From CAZFDE01 sp964517795 (GTDB taxonomy: Bacteria; Planctomycetota; Phycisphaerae; Sedimentisphaerales; Anaerobacaceae): DNA of 43,657 nucleotides. Below are positions 1-9,228 of this stretch, one piece after another; the stretch's first letter is position 1, and each line of letters starts with the position of its first letter. The notes under the pieces are model-generated. The model did not search any database and had not been told where the DNA came from. It saw nothing but the letters and a program-made list of their open reading frames with translations. The position numbers and the translations under genes were made by a program. The stretch is from contig CAZFDE010000016.1 in the NCBI GenBank assembly GCA_964517795.1, positions 1-43,657 on the forward strand. The letters are read 5' to 3'.

Positions 1-1972
1 CCGCATCATAGTCGGTCCCGAAATAAACATCGTGCGAGAGTGCATCGTCGCTTTCCGTCCAGCTCAGGATCGTCGAACCGTCCAGCGGCAGGACCGCCCG
101 GTTGGTCGGAACCGGTTCGGATGCCCGATTCGGATCATACGGGTCGGCGGTGATGACGGTGGTTTGGGTGTTGGAATTGTACTGGATATTCAAGGTGCCC
201 AAACCATTGTAGGCCTTCAATGTGCCTTCGTCACGATATTTGATCATGCGATCATAATAGAGTTCGCCACCTTCGTGCACCAAAACGCCGCCGCTGGTGA
301 GGTTCACCCAGCCCTGTCCAACAGACGCGGCCCCGACATTGGCGTCGTTAATCCACAGACCCGGATAGTCACCGGTCGTGGCGTTGAGCCGAAGGGTGCC
401 GCCGGAAAGCTGCACGTGAGCGGTACCCGGTCCCCAGGGAACACCCATGCCGCGTTCCACAATGACCTCGCCGCCGTCCATGTTCAATTGGGCGGAACCG
501 CCGTCGCGGCAGAAATTAAAGGTCCCGATATTCTTGATCACGCCGCCGCTCATGTCGATAATACCGACCGCACCGGTATTATGGCCGATGTTAATCCAGT
601 CGGTTTGAATATCAATCACGCCGCCGGTCATATTCAGCCTACCGGTCGAATTTGCATCATTCGATCCAATGAATAACCGTTTGTCTGTCAAAATCGTACC
701 GCCGTTCATGTTCAGTGTTCCACTGGAACCTTCGGCGGATCCGATATAAATGGCGCCTGTGGCATCAACCAGGTCGACCAATCCGCCGTTCATCGTCAAG
801 CTTGAACCATTCGCATTGGGATCCGCAACCGCAATTCTTAACCATTGCGCTACGTTAATGGTTCCGTAATTGACAATCATATCACTGGGACTGCCATGTC
901 CGATGCGTACTTGATTGACATCGATTACGCCGCTGTTGAGGGTAAATTTACCATAACTGCCCAGGTTGTTGCCTAATCGAATCTGCGTCGCATCCAGACT
1001 GCCGCCGGCCATATTCACATCGCCGTCAGCATCATCCTGATTGGCGACAAATAAGTTATCGACCGTTACATCACCGTTGGTCATCGTGAAAGTCGCCTGA
1101 CCATCATTGCCGACATATATATTGTTGGCATCGACGCTGGTGCCCGAACCACTGAGCACAAAATCACCGATACCGGTGGCGGCGTTACCGATAAGAATTT
1201 GATAAGCAGTCAAGCTGCCGCCGGCCATATTGACATCGCCCTTCGCGGCATTACCCACAAACAGGTTGTCACCGGTCAGATCAAGCGTCCCGTTGTTGAT
1301 CGTCAAAAGGCCTTGACTAACGTTGCCGATAATGGAATTGTCCTGAACATTTTGTGCAGCAGGTGTTTGGATCGTTCCGCCGTTAATCGTAATCTCACCG
1401 TACGCATTCGGATCATTTCCCGCGACCAATGGGGTTTTGCATAATCCGCCGTTGATCACCACATAACCGCTGGCCGGACCGCCATCGCCGGACCATCCGG
1501 CATAGATCGTATTGAGATGTGTTGCCAGTGTGCCGATGGCGTCGGTTTCATAAGCGACTTGACCGCCCAGGATACCGCCTTCGATCGTTAAGGTTCCGAT
1601 ACCGGTCGCTGTCCCATAATTTGCACCGATATACGTATTATACGCCTTGGTTTCCCCGGAGATCAGGTTCACATCTGTCTCTGCCTGCCATCCGATATGG
1701 AAAGACCCGTCAAGCACCGGGGTATTGAAATCCACTTGCGAGCCGGTTAACAGGTCAACACTTGATGTGATGTTACAATACCCGGCTGTATTTGAATCAA
1801 AGACCGGGCTGTCGCAGGCATCGGGAACGCCACTGGGGTTCCAGTTGCCTGCGGTGTGGAAACTGTGGTCGCCTGCGCCGCTGTTGTTTCGCCAATAACT
1901 ATAACCGGCCGAAACACTGGTCGTCAGGCACAACAGTACCATCAAACAGATTAACCATTTCAATTTCTGCAT
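1..1972 (-). CDS. Secreted repeat-built beta-solenoid protein, C-terminus beyond window
   Basis: Open reading frame without a stop from an ATG at 1972 to the window edge (657 codons, 3' end missing). The start is supported by a strong AAGGAGG Shine-Dalgarno 7 nt upstream. The N-terminus is a signal peptide (MQKLKWLICLMVLL..., Ala-containing cleavage region near 'VSAG'). From about residue 150 to 560 the chain is built of about 25-residue units of the type L-x-I-G...G-x-L-x-M-x-G-G, e.g. 'GRLNMTGGVIDI' and 'GTLNMNGGTIL', the pattern of autotransporter-like/PATR beta-solenoids. The last visible part carries 'LSHDVYFGTDYDA', a motif often seen in planctomycete surface proteins next to LamG or Ig-like modules. 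Function unknown; an extracellular adhesin or scaffold is the reasonable guess. The reading frame was checked codon by codon and is open throughout. Confidence 0.85.
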   Translation of the reverse strand, partial: MQKLKWLICLMVLLCLTTSVSAGYSYWRNNSGAGDHSFHTAGNWNPSGVPDACDSPVFDSNTAGYCNITSSVDLLTGSQVDFNTPVLDGSFHIGWQAETDVNLISGETKAYNTYIGANYGTATGIGTLTIEGGILGGQVAYETDAIGTLATHLNTIYAGWSGDGGPASGYVVINGGLCKTPLVAGNDPNAYGEITINGGTIQTPAAQNVQDNSIIGNVSQGLLTINNGTLDLTGDNLFVGNAAKGDVNMAGGSLTAYQILIGNAATGIGDFVLSGSGTSVDANNIYVGNDGQATFTMTNGDVTVDNLFVANQDDADGDVNMAGGSLDATQIRLGNNLGSYGKFTLNSGVIDVNQVRIGHGSPSDMIVNYGTINVAQWLRIAVADPNANGSSLTMNGGLVDLVDATGAIYIGSAEGSSGTLNMNGGTILTDKRLFIGSNDANSTGRLNMTGGVIDIQTDWINIGHNTGAVGIIDMSGGVIKNIGTFNFCRDGGSAQLNMDGGEVIVERGMGVPWGPGTAHVQLSGGTLRLNATTGDYPGLWINDANVGAASVGQGWVNLTSGGVLVHEGGELYYDRMIKYRDEGTLKAYNGLGTLNIQYNSNTQTTVITADPYDPNRASEPVPTNRAVLPLDGSTILSWTESDDALSHDVYFGTDYDA

Positions 1973-2139
1973 AACAAATCCTCCTTACAAAAAAAGTTGA
2001 TAAAAGATATTTTTGAGACAATTAACCAATTGTCATAAGATGCATCCAAAATACGTTTGGTGACTGTACGTATCAGCGACCGTCCTCCGGGTCAATTAAT
2101 TTCAGGACAAATAATCCAAGTCAATCTTATTTCATAAGC

Positions 2140-2168
2140 ATTATACCAGATAGCCTGTAATCGTGCAA
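2140..2168 (-). promoter_or_regulatory. Promoter of the beta-solenoid gene
   Basis: On the minus strand TTGCAC (2168-2163), a 17 nt spacer and a perfect TATAAT (2145-2140) preceded by TGG, giving an extended -10 (TGnTATAAT). The -35 is poor (3/6), which the extended -10 may compensate. The predicted leader is about 160 nt to the ATG at 1972. The rest of the 284 nt gap 1973-2256 shows nothing else. Confidence 0.55.
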
Positions 2169-2256
2169 GTTTATTTTGCGCAAAAGTTTTGGAAAAATGC
2201 GTCATTACAGAAAAATCCAAGCCGTTTTCCCGTCCCATAAACGATTTAGAGCTTTT

Positions 2257-4323
2257 TTAAGGGGACGAAAGGGTTTCAATGCGTTTTTTGGCCAATAAAT
2301 AGGATTCCTGGCCCAAACGGCTGAATAACGGCCGGTCCGGATACATCACATGAAATTGTTCGCGATATTGGTCTTCGATCCAAACTGCTTTTTGATAATG
2401 ATCCAGTGCGATATTTTTTTTATCCAGTTCTTCGGCGATCTGGGCCAACATCATGTGGAGTCTGGCAATATTGGGATATCGTCGGATCGCTTTTTGAGTA
2501 TAAAGAAAAGCTTTTTCAAACCATGCGTGAGAATCCGACGATTCCCGGTGTGCGACCAGCAGATACACCTGGGCCAGGTTTTCGTAATGACGATAGTCGG
2601 CCGGATTTCGCTCGATCGCCCCCAACAGCGAATGCTCCGCTTTCTCTAACGCTGGGTGCGAATCGAATTGCTGGTAATACTGTTGCAGATAAAGTTTGGC
2701 ATCCATCGATAACGGCAGCGGGTTCAGACGATCCGCTTTGGCCGACTGTTGCAGTGCGGCATGAGCCGGCATAAAAGCCCCTTGGGCCATGTTGTCATGT
2801 GCATCGACAATATACCGGGTACTTTTTAAGACGGGAATCAGCCCAATATATAAATAAGCAGCAAACAGTCCGATGCAAACAATCACGATAACCCTTCGGA
2901 TCCACTTTGCTTTAGATCGAATCAACGGAATCTCCACACATGGACTGCCCAACAGTGCCGCAATGGCGACCATGATCCACATAATCGATCCCACACCCGG
3001 TTCGAAAATCGCAAAATCGATCAGACTGTGAGCGATAAATGCCAATATTGCGCACACCACCACGGCAATTTGTAATGTTGCCAGGATATGCAGTTCGAAC
3101 ACATGTTTCTTCATCATGATAACCCATAGTGGAATACCGATTGCGGCAAAAAACCCGACCAATCCCAGCGGGCCGTACTGTGCCAGGAGGCTAAGCACCG
3201 CATTATGCGGATCGGCAACGGACTCCAAAGCCCCGGGCGCCTTATAGTGGGTATAGCGGTATGTGAAATTACCGGGGCCGACGCCGAGGAACGGATGATC
3301 GGCAATCATCTCAGCGGCCCCTTGCCAGTACTGCCAGCGAACGAGCATGGAATTGCCGCCCGGCAGCCGGTCATGGGTAACCCCATAATGAACAACCATC
3401 GTCGTTAATCCCGCAAGGGACAGTAGGGTCAATATAAAAATTACATACCGAAATCGCTGCAACGGTTTTTTGAATATTGCATAAATGGCAAACAGTATGA
3501 ATGCTAAAGCCACCGCTGCAATCGCTCCTTTTTTAAACGTAATTAAAATTGCCCCCATGCAAATGAGCGTTGAGATCGCTAAAAAGACCAATTCGATGAT
3601 ATGTCGCCTGTGTTTTAGATTTGCGAGCCGGCCAAAGAACAGACACGCCGCACATGCACCGCTGAGCAGACCGAAAGCACCGGCGGAATTACCGGTCATA
3701 AAAAAACCGCGCACATCCCGGGAATAGAGACTGTGCTCAAAGAGCATTTGCTGGAACGAACCCGGTTGAACCCCCAATTCGTTGAGCATTTGTTGCGGCT
3801 GGGCTTGGTACTGTGTAATCATCTCTTCATTGATCTGGTATTTCTGAGCGGCCGCATAAAGACTCGAACAAATCCCGATCGCGACAATGACATATAAGAC
3901 CGCGATAAGACGATTGGGGCTTTTAGCCAATTGGAAAATCAAAAAACCGGTCAGCATCATTGAGAGCATCGTCGCGGACATGCTGATCGAATCGCGCTTG
4001 TTGGGGGCGACGACAAATCCGGCGATACAGGCGACCGTAAAAATCGCGATGCCGATCTCCAAATAACTGATTCGATAACAGGATCCTCTCGAGCACTGCA
4101 TTACAGTCCATATCAGAAAAATAAAAATGATTGTTCCGGATAACCATGCGCTTTGCGCGGCAGTCGTCAGATTCACGGGTTGGTCGGCGCCGCGGCCCTG
4201 AATGCCTTCGAGCTGTAACACCCGCACCACCACCGTACATAGCGTCAGGATCAGCAGGCCGATTTCGAACCATCTTTCTGCCCGACTCGGGGAGTGTTCA
4301 AATTTGCGTTTTGTCGTTGTCAT
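2257..4323 (-). CDS. O-antigen ligase/polymerase family membrane protein with TPR-like tail
   Basis: 688 residues from ATG at 4323; the frame also extends to a TTG at 4350 but both starts lie inside the upstream transferase gene, so translation is probably coupled. Residues about 25-490 contain some 10-12 hydrophobic helices. The central 'RWQYWQGAAEMIADHPFLGVG' region followed by 'DPHNAVLSLLAQYG' is the Wzy_C/WaaL signature (loop joining lipid-linked glycans to an acceptor or polymerising them). The C-terminal part (about 520-688) is soluble, helical and has TPR-like units ('ALEKAEHSLLGAIERNPADY', 'AWFEKAFLYTQKAI'), common in planctomycete versions. It likely acts in the inner membrane on undecaprenyl-linked glycan made by the neighbouring WecA-like enzyme. 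Ligase versus polymerase cannot be decided from sequence. Confidence 0.85.
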   Translation of the reverse strand: MTTTKRKFEHSPSRAERWFEIGLLILTLCTVVVRVLQLEGIQGRGADQPVNLTTAAQSAWLSGTIIFIFLIWTVMQCSRGSCYRISYLEIGIAIFTVACIAGFVVAPNKRDSISMSATMLSMMLTGFLIFQLAKSPNRLIAVLYVIVAIGICSSLYAAAQKYQINEEMITQYQAQPQQMLNELGVQPGSFQQMLFEHSLYSRDVRGFFMTGNSAGAFGLLSGACAACLFFGRLANLKHRRHIIELVFLAISTLICMGAILITFKKGAIAAVALAFILFAIYAIFKKPLQRFRYVIFILTLLSLAGLTTMVVHYGVTHDRLPGGNSMLVRWQYWQGAAEMIADHPFLGVGPGNFTYRYTHYKAPGALESVADPHNAVLSLLAQYGPLGLVGFFAAIGIPLWVIMMKKHVFELHILATLQIAVVVCAILAFIAHSLIDFAIFEPGVGSIMWIMVAIAALLGSPCVEIPLIRSKAKWIRRVIVIVCIGLFAAYLYIGLIPVLKSTRYIVDAHDNMAQGAFMPAHAALQQSAKADRLNPLPLSMDAKLYLQQYYQQFDSHPALEKAEHSLLGAIERNPADYRHYENLAQVYLLVAHRESSDSHAWFEKAFLYTQKAIRRYPNIARLHMMLAQIAEELDKKNIALDHYQKAVWIEDQYREQFHVMYPDRPLFSRLGQESYLLAKKRIETLSSP

Positions 4324-5362
4324 AATTGCCGGTCGTTTCCAGGATCGCAATCATACTCAGGACCATCAATGTTTGGATAAAGATCAGTATCGCACCGATG
4401 AAGTTGACCTGATACAAGAAAATCGCACCAAGCCCGCAGCACACGGTTGCCAGATAAAGCGTTAATGCGGTTTGGGTGTCGGACAGACCGCGTTTGCGAA
4501 GTCGATGCGAAAAATGCTGTGTGTCGCCGACAAAGGGGCTTTTCCCCTGGCGGACCCGTAACACAGTAACGCTGATAAAATCATAGAGCGGCACCGCCAT
4601 TACGACCAGCGGCATGAGAACCGGATACCATTGGCCGCCCTGAACCTGTTGATAATAGGTTGTTTTTAAGCTCAGGGTTGCGATGAAAAAGCCGATGACC
4701 AGCGAACCGGCGTCGCCGGCAAAGATTTTAGCCGGCGGGAAGTTCAGGATCAGAAATCCCAGCAACGCACCGACGAAGATCAGGGCCAGACCGCCGACAA
4801 ATACCTGGCCACTCATTGCCGCGGCCACAAATAAAATCAGCGTTACGATGGCGGCAATGCCCGCGCATGCGCCGTCCATGTTGTCGAGGAAATTGAATGC
4901 ATTCATTAAAAAGACGATCCACACGGCGGACAGGATCGTGGTAATCCAATGATTGTGAATAAATAATTCGACCCGGATATCGGCCAATCCCGCGGCGGTT
5001 AGTGCGATCACGAATTGACCGATTAACTTCGTGAACGGCCCGGCATGTTTGATATCGTCCCACAGGCCTAATCCGAATGCGGCAATCGTGCACAGGATCA
5101 ATATCCATAATTGATTGATCCGCGATAAAAAGCCTTCGGTATGGATCGTCGCCGATTCATCCAGCCACCGGATACGACCGGGTGCCACACCGAATTGAAC
5201 AAACAACAATGCCCCGATCATCAGTCCGGCCAGCGTCAGGGCAATAGCGATACCGCCGCCCATGGGGATGACCTGCTGCTTATAGCGGTCGGCCCGTGGC
5301 CGGGAGACAAAGCCGGCTTTTAAGGCAAAGCGGCGTACCATTATCGTCAGCAGTAAACTCAC
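4298..5362 (-). CDS. WecA/MraY-family undecaprenyl-phosphate glycosyl-1-phosphate transferase
   Basis: About 354 residues, around ten membrane segments. It shows the family's cytoplasmic motifs: 'GLWDDIKHAGPFTKL' (DD pair binding Mg2+), 'NAFNFLDNMDG' (second acidic motif), 'KIFAGDAGS' and the C-terminal 'TQHFSHRLRKRG' (HIHH-like loop typical of WecA rather than MraY). It transfers a sugar-1-phosphate (probably HexNAc) from UDP-sugar to undecaprenyl phosphate, the first step of a lipid-linked glycan. The GTG at 5362 falls inside the first membrane helix; the frame continues upstream with hydrophobic residues (ITILAGLSALGAFAV), so the true start may be a non-ATG codon overlapping the DUF4416 gene. 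Its 3' end overlaps the ligase gene by 26 nt. Confidence 0.88.
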   Translation of the reverse strand: MSLLLTIMVRRFALKAGFVSRPRADRYKQQVIPMGGGIAIALTLAGLMIGALLFVQFGVAPGRIRWLDESATIHTEGFLSRINQLWILILCTIAAFGLGLWDDIKHAGPFTKLIGQFVIALTAAGLADIRVELFIHNHWITTILSAVWIVFLMNAFNFLDNMDGACAGIAAIVTLILFVAAAMSGQVFVGGLALIFVGALLGFLILNFPPAKIFAGDAGSLVIGFFIATLSLKTTYYQQVQGGQWYPVLMPLVVMAVPLYDFISVTVLRVRQGKSPFVGDTQHFSHRLRKRGLSDTQTALTLYLATVCCGLGAIFLYQVNFIGAILIFIQTLMVLSMIAILETTGNYDNDKTQI

Positions 5363-5400
5363 TGCAAATGCGCCGAGCGCCGAAAGTCCAGCAAGTATCG

Positions 5401-5943
5401 TTATGCTTTCGATCGTAACTGCTCCATTAATCGGTTGCGAACCTTTGAAAAGAAATCCATATAGTTCTGTTCCCGGTAATCCGGATAGGTAAATTCAAAG
5501 GGTTTCCATTGGCCTTTTTCGTATATCAGGGTCACCTCAGCATACATTTTCTTGCCGATATAGATACGATGCGAATAATTTTTTGTTGTCGCCAACACCA
5601 GTTTTGACGTGCCAATATAGCCGGGATCGAGATTGATCGGCCGCGGCACATCCAATCCGGATTTGCGGGCGAACTGCTGTTCGATGCGGTTGGTTTTATG
5701 TTTGATAGCCGCCAGCCGCCTGGGGCAGATCAATTTTTCGAAGCTGACAAACCGGCGAAGGATGTTCGCGCCAGTCTGATCTTTATAGTAATCGGTTTGA
5801 GTGAACGGCCATATATCGCTGGTCAAATCGACCGGGCCGAATTTCGATTCCAGTAATTCTCCCGCTTTTTCCAGGCACCGGTTATCGGCGGCAAGGATAC
5901 CGACAATGCATTTGACCGGTTTGGGAGGATTCAATTTCCACAT
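5401..5943 (-). CDS. DUF4416 family protein
   Basis: 180 residues. It matches the DUF4416 pattern: an N-terminal 'KPVKCIVGILAAD', the 'PRPINLDPGYI' motif, 'KLVLATTKNYSHRIYIG' and a C-terminal 'FTYPDYR' followed by an FF-x-x-VR-type helix. The biochemical role of the family is unknown; it is common in Planctomycetota and deltaproteobacterial lineages. It starts 3 nt after the proS stop and lies just before the WecA-like gene, so it is co-transcribed with both. No signal peptide or membrane segment is seen, so it should be cytoplasmic. Confidence 0.85.
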   Translation of the reverse strand: MWKLNPPKPVKCIVGILAADNRCLEKAGELLESKFGPVDLTSDIWPFTQTDYYKDQTGANILRRFVSFEKLICPRRLAAIKHKTNRIEQQFARKSGLDVPRPINLDPGYIGTSKLVLATTKNYSHRIYIGKKMYAEVTLIYEKGQWKPFEFTYPDYREQNYMDFFSKVRNRLMEQLRSKA

Positions 5944-5945
5944 AG

Positions 5946-7682
5946 TTATTTCTGTGCGGCCTTTAAATCGGCCAGGATCGCCATTGCTTGTTCGACCGCC
6001 TGATCGATCGCGATGCGATGACTTTCGCCCTCGTCGCGACGCTTGCTCTCTACCTCACCCTGGGCGACCGCTTTTTTGCCGACCGTGATCCGAAGCGGTA
6101 TGCCCAGCAGGTCCGCATCTTTGAACTTCACCCCGCCCCGCATATCGCGATCGTCGAGCAATACCTCGACCCCATGTTGCACAAGCTGATCATAGATCGT
6201 ATCCGCCGTTCGCACCACATCCGGTTCGTCCTGATTGACACTGGTCACGATTACTTCAAAGGGGGCGATCGATATCGGCCAGATAATGCCGTTTTCATCG
6301 TAGGATGTTTCGATCGTCGAAGCGATGATCCGGTTAATACCGATACCGTAACAGCCCATCAGGCAGGGGATCTCCACACCGTTTTCGTCAAGAAACGTTG
6401 CGTTGAGTTTGCTACTGTATTTGGTGCCGAGCTTAAAGACCTGGCCGACTTCGATCCCGCGTTTGAATTTAAGCGGTTTGCCGTTATAGGTATCCCCTTC
6501 GGCAGCGTTGCGGATATCCTCGACCATGATCGTTTCGCCCTCGAGCGCAAAATCGCGGCCCGGCACGACGCCCAGCAGGTGATAATCGGTTTTGTTGGCA
6601 CCGGTTACACCCACCGCCATCGCGGCGACGGCATGATCGATCACCATTTTATGGAGCTTTTTCTCAAGCCCGATCGGTCCGGCAAAGCCGACTGCGGCCT
6701 GGGTCACTTTTTCGATGGTTTGCTCATCGGCCAATTCGTTATGAATCCCGCCAAGTACCTGGGTTAGTTTCTCGGGATTCAGTTCGTGGTCGCCGCGGAC
6801 CAGGGCAGCAATAATTCCGTTTTCGCTGGTATAGATCAATGTCTTGATCATATCGCGAGGCTGGGTTTTGAGAAATTCGCAGACCGCCTCAATCGAGCCG
6901 ACGTCGGGAGTATTGACCTCTTTGGGAGATTCCGCAGACGGGTCGCGATCTGCTTTGGCAACCGGATCGACGGCGGCTTTTTCGATATTCGCGGCATACG
7001 AGCCGTCTTCGGTATAAACGATAATATCTTCGCCATTGTCGCAGGGGATCGTGAACTGATGCGAGCCGGAACCGCCCATCTCGCCGGATTCGGCTTCGAC
7101 GATCACATAATCCAGCCCGCACCGTTTGAATATTCGGCAGTACGCATCGTACATTTTGCGATAGGTCTGATCGAGGCATTTCTCGCTGCTGTGAAAACTG
7201 TAGGAATCCTTCATAATAAATTCACGGCTGCGCAGCACACCGAAGCGGGGCCGAAATTCGTCGCGAAATTTGAAACTGATCTGGTAAAGATTCATCGGAA
7301 GCTGCTTATACGACTGAATTTCGTTAGCGGCCAGCGCCGTGATGACCTCCTCGGCGGTCGGTGCCAGAACATTTTCGCGGCCGTGGCGATCGGTAAAACG
7401 GGCCATCGTCGGGCCATAATCGACATTGCGGCCGGTCTGCTGCCACAGTTCGATCGGCTGCACACACGGCAGCAGCAGCTCCTGAGCGCCGGCGCGGTTC
7501 ATTTCCTCGCGGACGATTTGTATCACCTTGAGCAGGCAGCGAAACCCCAGCGGAAGGTAACTGTAGGTTCCGCTGGAGAGTTTACGCATCAGGCCGGCCC
7601 GGACCATGAGCTGGTGGCTGGGGATCTCGGCGTCGGCGGGGACTTCCTTAACCGTCGGTATCAGCATTTGGCTGTATCGCAT
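5946..7682 (-). CDS. proS: Prolyl-tRNA synthetase (bacterial type, with editing insertion)
   Basis: 578 residues, the normal length of bacterial-type ProRS. It charges tRNA-Pro with proline. Class II motifs are visible: motif 1 around residues 35-80 ('GTYSYLPLGFRCL' to 'LLLPCVQPIELW'), motif 2 'FRPRFGVLRSREFIMKDSYSF' region near 130-155, and motif 3 'CYGIGINRIIAS' near 435-450. Between motifs 2 and 3 lies the YbaK-like INS editing domain (about 230-385). The C-terminal anticodon-binding domain begins near 470 ('APFEVIVTSVN'). The ATG at 7682 has TAAGGA 8 nt upstream. First gene of the minus-strand operon running into DUF4416 and the lipid-linked glycan genes. Confidence 0.97.
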   Translation of the reverse strand: MRYSQMLIPTVKEVPADAEIPSHQLMVRAGLMRKLSSGTYSYLPLGFRCLLKVIQIVREEMNRAGAQELLLPCVQPIELWQQTGRNVDYGPTMARFTDRHGRENVLAPTAEEVITALAANEIQSYKQLPMNLYQISFKFRDEFRPRFGVLRSREFIMKDSYSFHSSEKCLDQTYRKMYDAYCRIFKRCGLDYVIVEAESGEMGGSGSHQFTIPCDNGEDIIVYTEDGSYAANIEKAAVDPVAKADRDPSAESPKEVNTPDVGSIEAVCEFLKTQPRDMIKTLIYTSENGIIAALVRGDHELNPEKLTQVLGGIHNELADEQTIEKVTQAAVGFAGPIGLEKKLHKMVIDHAVAAMAVGVTGANKTDYHLLGVVPGRDFALEGETIMVEDIRNAAEGDTYNGKPLKFKRGIEVGQVFKLGTKYSSKLNATFLDENGVEIPCLMGCYGIGINRIIASTIETSYDENGIIWPISIAPFEVIVTSVNQDEPDVVRTADTIYDQLVQHGVEVLLDDRDMRGGVKFKDADLLGIPLRITVGKKAVAQGEVESKRRDEGESHRIAIDQAVEQAMAILADLKAAQK

Positions 7683-7739
7683 ATCGGTTCCTTACATTGA
7701 TTGTGTCATAAACGACTGGTTTTTTACCTATCTGCGTGT

Positions 7740-7768
7740 GTTATATCGCAACCGGTCCGGGCTTTCAA
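7740..7768 (-). promoter_or_regulatory. Promoter of the proS operon
   Basis: On the minus strand TTGAAA (7768-7763), 17 nt spacer, TATAAC (7745-7740); 5/6 matches in both boxes. It gives a leader of about 50 nt before proS. The kinase gene runs divergently from the same 220 nt gap; for it only weak boxes are visible (TTGGGC 7842-7847, 18 nt, TAAAAT 7866-7871). Confidence 0.65.
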
Positions 7769-7902
7769 GCGTAAAACAATCAGATTGGCAAAAGGTGGTT
7801 TGCGGCCGGTAAAAGATTTTTTAAAAACCAGATAAATCAATTTGGGCTTTTGGGGTGTCGTTGTGTAAAATCAATGCGTCGGTACAAAGAAGAAATTGAT
7901 GG

Positions 7903-9222
7903 ATGGTCGATATGACCCAAGCACAGAAAACAAAAACTGGCTTTTCGCTTTTTCCGGGCAAGCGGCTGGGCAAGTATCGCCTGGTCAAACACCTCGGCGA
8001 AGGGGGCAGTTGCGAAGTCTGGAAAGCCCGCGATTGGGTCGAAGGGATCTGGGTTGCGCTGAAGATCCCCCTGGCCGGCATGGACGGTCGTCGCGACAAC
8101 CAAACACTGCTTAAAGAAATTCGGATGGTGACCCAACTGCGACATCGGCATATCATGCCGGTCAAAAACGCCGACATCATCGAGGACCATGTCGTCCTGG
8201 CAACCCCGTTGTCGGTGGGGACGCTCGACGATAAGAGCCGCCCCATGTCGCCGAAAAAAATTATTTCGATCATGACCCATGTTTTGGATGGTCTGGCTTA
8301 TGCCCATCGCCATCGGCTGGTGCACTGCGATGTAACGCCCGGCAATATCTTTTTGTTTCCCGACGGGCGTGCGGCTCTGGGCGATTTTGGCATCTCGATG
8401 CGATTGCAGGGTAAACCGGTTACGATCGACGATTTCGGCACACCCGGCTATGTCGCGCCGGAACAGGCTTACGGCAAGCCCACGTATCAAAGCGACTGCT
8501 TTGCCGCGGCTCTGGTCCTCTATGAATACCTGACGGGCGTACTGCCGCGATGGCCGTTCCGATGGCCGCCCAAAGGTGCGCCGCGTCTGAAGAAGAAAAT
8601 GAACCTGAAATTTTTCCGGTTCATGCAGAAGGCCCTGAGTATCGATCCGGCAAAACGATTCGACAATGCCGGTGAAATGCATGATGCACTGATCGATGCC
8701 TTGCCTAAAGCCATGCAAGAACAATTGAGTATTTCCATAAATAATCACAAACGTCTGAATTGGAAAAAAATGCGGCGGCTGGCGTTCGTGCAGAAATACA
8801 AACGGGTTTTCGGTCAATTTTTCAACTGCACTGATTGCGGCAACCCGATCGCCGAGGTGATGGGGATCTGCCCGTGGTGCGGTTCGGATAAAAACCGGTA
8901 CGACAGCCGCAGCGCATACGATTATATCTGCACACGTTGTCATAAGGGAATTGCGCCCGAATGGCACTATTGCCCCTGGTGCTACGGAGGGGGATTCGAA
9001 TCGCCGCATGAAAAACGAAGTGCCGGCCTACGCTATCACCGCAAATGCAAACACTGCGGCAAACCACTGATGCATTTTATGAAATATTGCCCGTGGTGCC
9101 GACGAAAAGTAAACCGGCCGTGGCAGGTTCGCCCGTTTCCAGAAGTTTGCGGCACCTGCGGCTGGTCCGTCGATACGGATTTTTGGATTCATTGTCCCTG
9201 GTGCGAGCAACAATTAATCTGA
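7903..9222 (+). CDS. Ser/Thr protein kinase with four C-terminal CPWC zinc ribbons
   Basis: 439 residues. An N-terminal Hanks-type kinase domain (about 23-270) has the glycine loop GEGGSCEV (32-39), catalytic Lys54 (VALK), Glu72, HCD loop 141-143 with Asn148 (an HRD to HCD change), DFG 161-163 and the APE motif 185-187. After a basic linker come four zinc-ribbon units, each C-x2-C ... C-P-W-C: C309/C312 with C323/C326, C343/C346 with C357/C360, C382/C385 with C396/C399, C416/C419 with C431/C434. No transmembrane helix is seen, unlike PknB-type kinases, so it is cytoplasmic. The start is uncertain (ATG 7903 or 7912). The PP2C gene follows after 6 nt and should be its antagonist. Kinase function is well supported; what the ribbons bind is unknown. 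Confidence 0.92.
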   Translation: MVDMTQAQKTKTGFSLFPGKRLGKYRLVKHLGEGGSCEVWKARDWVEGIWVALKIPLAGMDGRRDNQTLLKEIRMVTQLRHRHIMPVKNADIIEDHVVLATPLSVGTLDDKSRPMSPKKIISIMTHVLDGLAYAHRHRLVHCDVTPGNIFLFPDGRAALGDFGISMRLQGKPVTIDDFGTPGYVAPEQAYGKPTYQSDCFAAALVLYEYLTGVLPRWPFRWPPKGAPRLKKKMNLKFFRFMQKALSIDPAKRFDNAGEMHDALIDALPKAMQEQLSISINNHKRLNWKKMRRLAFVQKYKRVFGQFFNCTDCGNPIAEVMGICPWCGSDKNRYDSRSAYDYICTRCHKGIAPEWHYCPWCYGGGFESPHEKRSAGLRYHRKCKHCGKPLMHFMKYCPWCRRKVNRPWQVRPFPEVCGTCGWSVDTDFWIHCPWCEQQLI

Positions 9223-9228
9223 AATACA

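Noticed and set aside
32..676. Plus-strand ORF of 214 residues at the left edge
   Set aside because: Shadow of the minus-strand beta-solenoid repeats, whose own frame is open for 657 codons with signal peptide and Shine-Dalgarno.
5988..7700. Long plus-strand ORFs (259 and 304 residues) opposite proS
   Set aside because: They are antisense shadows of a clear prolyl-tRNA synthetase gene; low-complexity composition and no family signature.
7837..9009. Minus-strand ORF of 390 residues opposite the kinase
   Set aside because: Antisense shadow: the plus strand has all kinase motifs and the zinc ribbons.
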